Assembly (NCBI GenBank): GCA_958422845.1
Contig: CATZPU010000052.1
Span: 1 to 7,375 of the forward strand
Length of the DNA: 7,375 nucleotides
From: an uncultured Lachnospiraceae bacterium
GTDB taxonomy: Bacteria; Bacillota; Clostridia; Lachnospirales; Lachnospiraceae
Direction of reading: 5' to 3'
The stretch's first letter is position 1, and each line of letters opens with the position of its first letter. Under the pieces are notes generated by a model, which saw nothing but the letters and a program-made list of their open reading frames with translations, was not told where the DNA came from and did not search any database. Below, piece after piece: positions 1-5,575 of this stretch. The translations under genes and the position numbers were made by a program.

Positions 1-864
1 ATCGTACTCGGTATCATTGTCGGCTGTGTCATGCCGTCTCTGTGTGCGCATGCGCCGAACCTGCACAAAGGGTATGATCTGTACAGCGCAGGTCCGGTAG
101 CAGGTCTGCTTGCATTCGTAGTATACTGTGTACTGTATCTGTCACCGGGGATCGAGGTTCCGACGAATACGAATCTTGGCGACGGTCACAGAATGTTTAT
201 CAACGTATTTTTCCTGATCGTATTCCTGCTTTGTCTGGCAGCGGGTTATCTGCTCGACCACAACGCGTTTGCAGATTACAAAAAGCTGTGGGCAAGTCAC
301 GGACATAAGACGGATTATACGGCAGTGTTCGGTATGCCCGCTACTTTGATCAACATGGGCGTATACGGTCTGTTTATCCTGTTGTACTACAATGTCGTAC
401 AGGGAATGGCTTACGTAGACGGCGATATTGTATTTACAGGTGCTAAATTTACGGGAGCTACGATGGGTGCGATCATGTGTATGTATGCGTTCGTTGCACA
501 GGGCGCGCAGCCGCGCACCGTATTTCCGATCCAGATCGGTTATGCATTGGCATCTTTCCTTCCGTTCTTCGCATGTATGGCAGGCGTAGTGGATGCGCAG
601 AAATGGACGCTGACGACGCAGGCGATCCTTGTAGGACTTTGCTTCTCAAGCGGACTCGCACCGGTTTCCGGTAAGTACGGCTTCTGGGCAGGCGTTCTTG
701 CCGGAGCGCTTCATGCGATCCTCGTAATGAGCGTACCGCTGTTCCACGGCGGGTTCTGTCTGTACAATGGCGGCTTTACGGCAGGTATCGTGGCGATCGT
801 GCTGATTCCGGTGCTTGACTGTTTCTTTGGAACAAAGGAAGAGCGTGCAGCCAGAAAGAAATAA
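1..864 (+). CDS. Multi-pass membrane protein, DUF1576-like, 5'-truncated by the window edge
   Basis: The reading frame is open from base 1, so the true start lies upstream; the ATG at 31 is probably internal. The visible 287 residues hold about eight hydrophobic stretches separated by short loops, so this is an integral cytoplasmic-membrane protein. The C-terminus has a Gly-rich stretch (FHGGFCLYNGGFTAGIVA), then a hydrophobic segment and a basic tail ending ERAARKK. From memory, this tail and the overall hydrophobic pattern match DUF1576 proteins, which are usually a little over 400 residues, so roughly the first third would be missing. No function is established for that family and I see no catalytic motif; transport is a guess from topology only. 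Two stop codons in a row (TAA TAG) end the gene, and a hairpin terminator follows 12 bases later. The coding call is firm; the family name is moderately sure. Confidence 0.8.
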   Translation: MVLGIIVGCVMPSLCAHAPNLHKGYDLYSAGPVAGLLAFVVYCVLYLSPGIEVPTNTNLGDGHRMFINVFFLIVFLLCLAAGYLLDHNAFADYKKLWASHGHKTDYTAVFGMPATLINMGVYGLFILLYYNVVQGMAYVDGDIVFTGAKFTGATMGAIMCMYAFVAQGAQPRTVFPIQIGYALASFLPFFACMAGVVDAQKWTLTTQAILVGLCFSSGLAPVSGKYGFWAGVLAGALHAILVMSVPLFHGGFCLYNGGFTAGIVAIVLIPVLDCFFGTKEERAARKK

Positions 865-876
865 TAGAGAAGGGAT

Positions 877-935
877 AAAGTGTGCTCCATGGGCGGTTTA
901 TGAGATCGCGATGTGCGGAGCACACTTTTGTTTTG
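877..935 (+). terminator. Hairpin terminator after the DUF1576-like gene
   Basis: A 12-bp perfect stem pairs 877-888 (AAAGTGTGCTCC) with 917-928 (GGAGCACACTTT), with a 28-base loop, followed by a T-rich run (CTTTTGTTTTG) on the plus strand. It lies between two convergent genes. Read on the minus strand the stem is followed only by TTTATCCC, so it may also stop the minus-strand gene, but less efficiently. The long loop is unusual for an intrinsic terminator. Confidence 0.75.
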
Positions 936-956
936 CCGCAAAGAGGGGAAAGTGCA

Positions 957-1514
957 TTATTTCTGCGCTTTCTCAAGCGCTTCTGCAATCGCGGACAGGA
1001 GAATCTGCGAAGTATATTTGTTCTCCTGCGGACAAGTGATCCCTTCAAGCGACTGAGATGCAAGTATCTGCTCTGCAATGTGGTCGAAGGACGGCGTTAC
1101 GAGCGGATAGGACGCGGCGGCGGCTTCATTCAGGTTCACGAGGCGGATCGCGTTGATGTGGTCATCGTCCACTGTCACTTCAATATCCGCGGCAGAGTCG
1201 CCAAGCGTTACCGTGCTCGTGTAAATGCCGGAGACATAGCCGGAAGCGCCTGCGGTCGTAATTTCGGAAGCATCTGTGACGGCAGCGTCGGCAGCGTCAG
1301 TGAAAACAGTGCCGGAAGTGTTTGCGGCAGCATTTTCAGATGCGTCTATGGCGGCACGCTCCGACTGACTCTGCGTAAGAGCGTTCGTTCCCTTTGATTT
1401 TCCGGTAAACATCAGTACGAGACAGACGATCAGCAGGATCGCAAGAAAGAGAAGAACGAGCGTGTAAATAAGCTCGCGCAGTTTAAAAACGAAGATTTTT
1501 GGTTTTTGATTCAT
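957..1514 (-). CDS. Membrane-anchored protein with FMN_bind-like C-terminal domain lacking the flavinylation motif
   Basis: This is a 185-residue protein. Residues 1-12 are basic (MNQKPKIFVFKL), and residues 13-37 form one strong hydrophobic segment with no clear signal-peptidase site, so it is probably a single-pass N-in anchor. Residues 39-92 are a Ser/Thr/Ala/Asp-rich extracytoplasmic linker. Residues 93-183 follow the FMN_bind pattern: SGIYTSTV, then a beta segment with DIEVTVDDDHINAIRLV, an Ile/Ala-rich helix (AEQILASQS) and a final YTSQILLSAIAEAL helix. FMN_bind proteins normally carry S-G-A-T just before the Y-T-S, with FMN attached to that Thr; here it reads CPQENK, so covalent flavin is unlikely. 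The start is supported by GGAG upstream (CCCGGAGTACGCC-ATG on the minus strand). The gene is divergent from degV and convergent with the membrane protein. A degenerate FMN_bind relative with a ligand or structural role is possible. Coding is firm; the domain assignment is moderate. Confidence 0.8.
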   Translation of the reverse strand: MNQKPKIFVFKLRELIYTLVLLFLAILLIVCLVLMFTGKSKGTNALTQSQSERAAIDASENAAANTSGTVFTDAADAAVTDASEITTAGASGYVSGIYTSTVTLGDSAADIEVTVDDDHINAIRLVNLNEAAAASYPLVTPSFDHIAEQILASQSLEGITCPQENKYTSQILLSAIAEALEKAQK

Positions 1515-1581
1515 GGCGTACTCCGGGAAGATTTTTTGATTTAATATATTCTATTTCAGATGGTCAGGCTTTATGATAAGA

Positions 1582-1611
1582 TTTACAAAACAGACGCAGT
1601 CGTGATATGAT
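1582..1611 (+). promoter_or_regulatory. Sigma-A type promoter for degV
   Basis: TTTACA (1582-1587, -35) and TATGAT (1606-1611, -10) are separated by 18 bases. Each hexamer matches the consensus at 5 of 6 positions. The expected transcript start near 1618 gives a leader of about 90 bases before the degV start at 1709. This is inferred from sequence only. Confidence 0.55.
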
Positions 1612-1625
1612 TATTTTATGATGCA

Positions 1626-1657
1626 GAATTGTGGGAGTGTGAAGCACGAAACAATTC
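1626..1657 (+). other. Stem-loop in the degV leader
   Basis: GAATTGT (1626-1632) pairs with ACAATTC (1651-1657). Inside it GTGT pairs with GCAC around a GAA loop, with one G-T wobble, leaving a small 4x3 internal loop. There is no T-run after it, so it is not an intrinsic terminator. It sits just downstream of the predicted start of the degV transcript and could stabilise the leader or bind a factor. No known riboswitch class is recognised. Confidence 0.4.
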
Positions 1658-1708
1658 GTCAGGCATCTCTTGACTTTAACATCATTTTATGAATTTGGAG
1701 GAGAATTT

Positions 1709-2578
1709 ATGGAAAACTACCTGATTACAACAGATAACATGACCGATCTGCCGGATTCCTATTTTGCACAGCACGGACTTTTGATGATGTCATTGACGTA
1801 TCTTTTGGATGGCGTGACGTATACGACAGAAAATTCACTCTCCAGCGAAGAGTTCTACAGAAAAATGCGGGAAGGCTGTATGCCGACGACCTCTCAGGTC
1901 AATCCGGAAGAGGCGAAGGAACGGCTGCTTACATTCCTGCGGGTAAATAAAAATATTATACACATTGCGTTTTCAGGGGGCTTAAGCGGTACGTGCAACA
2001 GTGTGCGTCTGGCGGCGCAGGAGATCATGGAGGAACAGCCTGACTGCCGGATCACGGTGATCGATTCGCTTGCAGCGTCTATGGGCGAGGGACTGCTTGT
2101 ACACAAGGCTCTGGAAAAGCAGGAGCAGGGAGCGACCTATGACGAGATGGTAAAGTGGCTTGAGACGTTTCGGTATCATGTCTGCCATAATTTTACTGTG
2201 GATGATCTGTTTCACCTGTACCGCGGCGGACGCGTATCGAAAACAGCGGCAGTGCTCGGCACGATGATCAATCTAAAACCGGTGCTCCATGTAGATGATG
2301 AAGGACGGCTGGTTCCGCTTTCCAAGGTACGCGGCAGGAAGAAATCACTGCACACGCTTGTCGACAATATGGAGAAGCAGATGGGGGCGTACCGCAGCGA
2401 AAACGACGTCGTATTTATCAGTCACGGAGACTGTTATGAAGACGCGCTTTACGTGCAGGAGCTTGTGCGAAAACGGTTTGGCATAGAAAAATTCCTCATC
2501 AATCCGGTGGGACCGACGATCGGCGCACATTCAGGTCCCGGCACGCTCGCATTATTTTTTATCGGAGAGAAGCGGTAA
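1709..2578 (+). CDS. DegV family protein (FakB-type fatty-acid-binding protein)
   Basis: The product has 289 residues, the normal DegV length. Members bind a long-chain fatty acid and, as FakB, present it to the kinase FakA, which makes acyl-phosphate for membrane phospholipid synthesis; no fakA is in view. Visible family features are the N-terminal strand ITTDNMTDLP (6-15), TTSQVNP (60-66), FSGGLSGT (88-95), VIDSLAASMGEG (117-128), VDDLFHLYRGGRVS (164-177), LKPVL (189-193) and GPTIGAHSGPGTLALFF (268-284). The Thr of T-S-Q, the Ser of LSGT (93) and the His of GAHSG (274) are those expected to contact the fatty-acid carboxylate. ATG 1709 is chosen because GGAGGAG (1697-1703) lies 5 bases upstream. 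An in-frame TTG at 1670 would add 13 residues but has no ribosome binding site and would extend past the family N-terminus. Acyl preference cannot be read from sequence. Confidence 0.95.
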   Translation: MENYLITTDNMTDLPDSYFAQHGLLMMSLTYLLDGVTYTTENSLSSEEFYRKMREGCMPTTSQVNPEEAKERLLTFLRVNKNIIHIAFSGGLSGTCNSVRLAAQEIMEEQPDCRITVIDSLAASMGEGLLVHKALEKQEQGATYDEMVKWLETFRYHVCHNFTVDDLFHLYRGGRVSKTAAVLGTMINLKPVLHVDDEGRLVPLSKVRGRKKSLHTLVDNMEKQMGAYRSENDVVFISHGDCYEDALYVQELVRKRFGIEKFLINPVGPTIGAHSGPGTLALFFIGEKR

Positions 2579-2589
2579 GCGGCGGGCGT

Positions 2590-2721
2590 AAGAGAAACTG
2601 ACCGGAGAGGGACGGCAGGCAGAAGAGAAGCTGACCGGAGAGAGATGGCAGGCAGAAGAGAAACTGACCGGAGAGGGACGGCAGGCATAAGCGAAAATGA
2701 CTGAAGAGAAACGGCAGGAGA
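2590..2721 (+). repeat. 33-bp tandem repeat (minisatellite), four units
   Basis: Units run 2590-2622, 2623-2655, 2656-2688 and 2689-2721. Units 1 and 3 differ at 1 of 33 positions, unit 2 from unit 1 at 3, and unit 4 from unit 1 at 9; a fifth, heavily decayed unit may follow from 2722. The core is CTGACCGGAGAGGGACGGCA. The array fills most of the 189 bases between the degV stop and the start of the transglutaminase-like gene and is GA-rich on the plus strand. The period is a multiple of three, and the degV frame stays open through units 1-3 and into unit 4, ending at TGA 2702-2704. No protein is claimed from the array. Confidence 0.9.
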
Positions 2722-2767
2722 AAGAGGAAGGACTGCCGTGGCGGGCGGAGTCGGGAGGGGGAGAAAG

Positions 2768-4681
2768 ATGCAGGATAGTTTTGGGAAAAAGAAAAAAATA
2801 ACGGCTGTTTTACTGATACTGCTTGCATTTTTCGCGGCTTTTGTAAACGCAGCGGCAGAGGATAAGGGCAGTCCGAAAGAACTGCGGCAGGGATTGGCGC
2901 AGGCGATCACAGGAACGCTTCGTCAGGCAGAACGGGCACAGGATGCGCAGGCGCCGTCTGTTTTTCGTGCAGCGCGCACAGGCGGCGTATACACAGGAGA
3001 GCGTTATGGAGATCAGCTTAAAGATCCCGCCGCCATTACTGTGTACCAGTCTCTCGTGTCATTTTACGTCAGTCAGGATGCCACCGGAGCGCTTGTAATC
3101 AGGTATCCTGAGCCGTTTCGTTTTTCTCTTTTGTATGAATGGAATGCTTCCAAAGAAAAATACGTACTGGAACCGGAGCAAAATGCCGGTTATATGGAAG
3201 TCCGGCAATTGATAGACACTGCGTTTCAGTCGGCGTTCGACGCATTTGCATACGATTATCCGCAGGTATTCTGGCTGCGCAGTTTCAGATACCGCGCGCC
3301 TATCTCCTATACCGAGACGAAAAACGGATATGACGGGGCAATATCGGAAATCACCCTGAATCCCGTTGAAACGTATGCAGGAGCGCAGGCGGAGCGGGGC
3401 ATCTTCAAAAATGAAGTGACAGCGGCAGTCGGCGAGATACGTTCCAGACTTTTAGGTCAGACGGGCGGAGCGGCAAATACTGCGAAGGTGATCCATGATT
3501 ACGTCTGTGAAGAGGCGGAATATACGGATGGCGTACCGTACGCACACAGCGCGGGCGGATTTTTCATGCACGACGGCAGGGTGGTCTGCGAGGGATACGC
3601 AAAGGCGTATAAAATACTGTGTCAGGCGTTCGGGATCAAATGTATCCTTGTGGTCGGAGATGCGAACGGAGCGCATATGTGGAATTATGTGTGCGTCGGC
3701 GGAAACTGGTATCTCGTTGACGCGACCTGGGACGATCAGCCGGAAAAGCTGTACGATACGTACTTTCTTGTCGGAAGCAATACGGCAGGATGGACGGACA
3801 GCGCGTCGGGCAATCTTACAGTAGGACAGGAGCGTATCCTGTATACAAATTTTTCAGGCTCAGAATCCTCTATGAATTTTGCGTATCCGAGACTTTCGGG
3901 AAGCAGACACCCCGTCGCATATCAGGGGCATGTGCATACATGGACAGAGACAGAAAAACGTGCGCCGACCTGTACGACGGACAGCTATACGAGATATAGC
4001 TGCTCCTGCGGCGAGCGCGGATATGAGCGTCTCAATAAGCTCGGTCACAGCTATAAAGAAGGCAGGTACGTGTATAATCACGATGCAACGTGTCTGAATA
4101 ACGGAACGCAGACAGCCGTCTGTGACCGTGGCTGCGGCGCAAAAAGTTATACGGTCTATGCGGCAGGGACGAAGCTTGCCCCGACGATGAAGGTGACCGA
4201 AAAAAAGATACGTCTGCAAAAAGGAAAAAGCACAGGTCTGTTTCGGGTGACGGGACTTGGAAAAGGAGATTATGTCAGAAAATGGGAAACTTCTGATAAA
4301 AAAATCGTAACGGTATCAGGGAAGCGCGACGGCTCCTGCGTCATACGCGCAAAGAAAAGGACGGGAAAGGCAAAGCTGAAGATCACGCTCGCAAGCGGAC
4401 TTTTTGCGGAGGTGCGCATAACGGTACAGTCAGAACCGGTAAAGACGGAAAAGATCTCCGGAATAAGAAAAAAGCTTATTTTGAAAGAAAAAGGAACGTA
4501 CAGGCTTTCTCCGGTCTGTAAACCGTTTACGTCGCAGGAAAAAATAAAATATACATCGTCAAATAAAAAAATTGCATCTGTAAATGCAAAAGGAAAGATC
4601 AAAGCGAAGAAAAAAGGCAGGGCAGTTATTACGATAAGATCAGGAAAGAAAAAAGTGAGCTGCCGTGTGACAGTCAGATAG
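2768..4681 (+). CDS. Secreted transglutaminase-like protein with Cys-rich repeats and two Ig-like (Big_2) domains
   Basis: The product has 637 residues. Residues 1-30 are a signal peptide: KKKK at 7-10, a hydrophobic core ITAVLLILLAFFAAFV, and likely cleavage after NAAA. Residues 31-230 are an unassigned extracytoplasmic region. Residues 236-335 match the transglutaminase-like (papain-fold) core: HDYVCEEAEY, VVCEGYAKAYKILCQ with Cys274, GAHMWNYV with His303, and WYLVDATWDD with Asp318, giving an intact Cys-His-Asp triad. Residues 388-465 are two Cys/His-rich repeats (HTW...CTT...CSCG and HSY...ATC...CDRGCG). Residues 474-553 and 557-637 are two Lys-rich Big_2-like beta domains (W-x-T-S-D-K-K-I-V-T-V; YTSSNKKIASVNAKGKIKAKKKG). 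No LPxTG motif or C-terminal anchor is seen, so it is released or held by the basic domains. It could be a protease or cross-linker of surface or peptidoglycan peptides; the substrate is unknown. ATG 2768 is chosen over GTG 2738 because GGGAGGGGGAG lies just upstream and the signal peptide starts there. Confidence 0.9.
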   Translation: MQDSFGKKKKITAVLLILLAFFAAFVNAAAEDKGSPKELRQGLAQAITGTLRQAERAQDAQAPSVFRAARTGGVYTGERYGDQLKDPAAITVYQSLVSFYVSQDATGALVIRYPEPFRFSLLYEWNASKEKYVLEPEQNAGYMEVRQLIDTAFQSAFDAFAYDYPQVFWLRSFRYRAPISYTETKNGYDGAISEITLNPVETYAGAQAERGIFKNEVTAAVGEIRSRLLGQTGGAANTAKVIHDYVCEEAEYTDGVPYAHSAGGFFMHDGRVVCEGYAKAYKILCQAFGIKCILVVGDANGAHMWNYVCVGGNWYLVDATWDDQPEKLYDTYFLVGSNTAGWTDSASGNLTVGQERILYTNFSGSESSMNFAYPRLSGSRHPVAYQGHVHTWTETEKRAPTCTTDSYTRYSCSCGERGYERLNKLGHSYKEGRYVYNHDATCLNNGTQTAVCDRGCGAKSYTVYAAGTKLAPTMKVTEKKIRLQKGKSTGLFRVTGLGKGDYVRKWETSDKKIVTVSGKRDGSCVIRAKKRTGKAKLKITLASGLFAEVRITVQSEPVKTEKISGIRKKLILKEKGTYRLSPVCKPFTSQEKIKYTSSNKKIASVNAKGKIKAKKKGRAVITIRSGKKKVSCRVTVR

Positions 4682-4768
4682 AAAAGACTGTAAATATTCA
4701 GCCGCAAAATTTTGTTCTTCTTTTTCCGCATAAAAAAAGTCAAAAAGTACATATTACTAACATAACGG

Positions 4769-4796
4769 TCCGGCTGTGAAGCGTTTCATAGCCGGA
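4769..4796 (+). other. Strong 12-bp hairpin upstream of the lipoprotein gene
   Basis: The arms 4769-4780 (TCCGGCTGTGAA) and 4785-4796 (TTCATAGCCGGA) pair over 12 positions with one G-T wobble, leaving a GCGT loop. No T-run follows on either strand, so it does not look like an ordinary intrinsic terminator. It ends 37 bases before the lipoprotein start. It may be a 3'-end stabiliser for the upstream message, a processing site, or a leader element. I found no convincing promoter in the rest of this 152-base gap. Confidence 0.65.
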
Positions 4797-4833
4797 GCGG
4801 TAAATTACAGGAAGGAAAAAGGAGACGGAAGCT

Positions 4834-5379
4834 ATGAAACACTGGAAAAAATACGCATTATGTATTGCCTGCGTCTGCTGTGTGGCTATGCTGACGGGAT
4901 GCGGAAGCAACAATGACAGCGCTACGGAAAAAGAGACGAACGCGGCAATGACGGAAAACAGAACAGACGACAAGAATGGCAGCAAAAACGACAACAGGAA
5001 AGAGGACAATAAAGCACAGACAGACCGCATAGGAGAAAATACGGCGGATGACGGTGCGGCAGACGGCACCATAGCAGATGACAATACAGCAGACGGTACC
5101 ATGCCGGATGGAAATACAACAGACGGCGCAGCAGATAACGGTATGGCTACAGAGAATATCGGAGACGTCAACGGCGTTACAGATGAGTCAAACGGCACAG
5201 ACGGGGAAAATGACGTCATGGATAACAATGGAGATAACGAAAAAGGCGGCAGATTAGGAGACGCGGGAAGAGATATTGTGGACGGCGTCGGAGACGCAGG
5301 TAAGGATATCATCGACGGCGTGGAAGAGGGCGTTGATGAGCTTACGGGAAACGACACGAACAGCGACAAGAATGGCTGA
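4834..5379 (+). CDS. Putative lipoprotein with acidic low-complexity linker and 11-residue C-terminal repeats
   Basis: The product has 181 residues. The N-terminus is a type II signal peptide: MKHWKK, a hydrophobic core, and the lipobox LTGC with the modified cysteine at 23. Residues 24-140 are a low-complexity Asp/Asn/Thr/Gly/Ala stretch with imperfect repeats such as NTADGTMPDG, probably disordered and strongly acidic. Residues 142-163 hold two 11-residue repeats, GDAGRDIVDGV and GDAGKDIIDGV, followed by a decayed third (EEGVDELTGND), which would make an amphipathic segment. AAGGAG nine bases before the ATG supports the start. It has the same direction as the transglutaminase-like gene, and both products are exported. 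I do not recognise a named family; short lipoproteins of this composition occur in Clostridia, but no function is known to me. Four extra Cys in the signal peptide core (10, 13, 15, 16) are unusual. A long open frame on the opposite strand is a shadow of the repetitive composition. Confidence 0.8.
   Translation: MKHWKKYALCIACVCCVAMLTGCGSNNDSATEKETNAAMTENRTDDKNGSKNDNRKEDNKAQTDRIGENTADDGAADGTIADDNTADGTMPDGNTTDGAADNGMATENIGDVNGVTDESNGTDGENDVMDNNGDNEKGGRLGDAGRDIVDGVGDAGKDIIDGVEEGVDELTGNDTNSDKNG
5257..5322 (+). repeat. Two 33-base direct repeats inside the lipoprotein gene
   Basis: Units 5257-5289 and 5290-5322 encode GDAGRDIVDGV and GDAGKDIIDGV. Many of the differences between them are silent or conservative (for example GCG/GCA, GGA/GGT, ATT/ATC, GTC/GTG), so the repeat looks kept at protein level rather than freshly copied. 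The period equals that of the array after degV, but the sequence is unrelated. Confidence 0.75.
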
Positions 5380-5575
5380 TCGTGAAAAAAATCTTAGCCG
5401 CGAGACAGCCGGATCGTTACAGAGCACTTAAGATGCGTGCAGGAGACACAGCGCTGCGTGCAGGATCATGCAGCGCGCCTGCGCATAGAAGAAAAAATCT
5501 GCAGACAGCAGAGCAGAAGCAGGAAACGCTGTGCATAACGCAGAGCGGCAGAATTGGAGAAGAGGAGGATGAAAA
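5380..5575. other. Non-coding gap between the lipoprotein and hisA genes
   Basis: This 196-base gap holds an 11-base direct repeat (TGCGTGCAGGA at 5434-5444 and 5455-5465) and an inverted repeat GCGCTGC (5451-5457) / GCAGCGC (5470-5476) with a 12-base loop and no T-run after it. I see no clear promoter or intrinsic terminator. A GTG-started frame beginning at 5382 runs 78 codons into the hisA gene but has no ribosome binding site and no protein-like composition. Confidence 0.4.
5564..5568 (+). promoter_or_regulatory. Ribosome binding site that fixes the TTG start of hisA
   Basis: GGAGG at 5564-5568 (within AGAGGAGG) lies 7 bases before TTG 5576. The ATG at 5569 touches the GGAGG directly, is out of frame and would give only nine residues. 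In the hisA frame a TGA at 5570-5572 closes everything upstream, leaving TTG 5576 as the only sensible start. Confidence 0.85.

Noticed and set aside
882..1397. 171-codon plus-strand frame opposite the FMN_bind-like gene
   Set aside because: It starts inside the terminator stem, is antisense to a gene with a good start, membrane anchor and domain pattern, and is Arg/Gly/Ser-rich as shadow frames often are.
1670..1708. TTG start extending DegV by 13 residues
   Set aside because: No ribosome binding site before it; GGAGGAG and the family N-terminus both point to ATG 1709.
2697..2801. ATG-started frame of about 34 codons overlapping the transglutaminase start
   Set aside because: No ribosome binding site, and the Glu/Lys/Gly content simply reflects the GA-rich leader.
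2449..2910. 153-codon minus-strand frame with a repeated Leu/Pro/Ser-rich peptide across the degV-transglutaminase gap
   Set aside because: It is generated by the 33-bp tandem repeat read backwards; it overlaps the ends of two firm plus-strand genes and has no ribosome binding site or family signature.
4740..5369. 209-codon minus-strand Ser/Pro-rich frame
   Set aside because: It is a shadow of the low-complexity lipoprotein gene, which has a ribosome binding site, signal peptide and lipobox on the plus strand.
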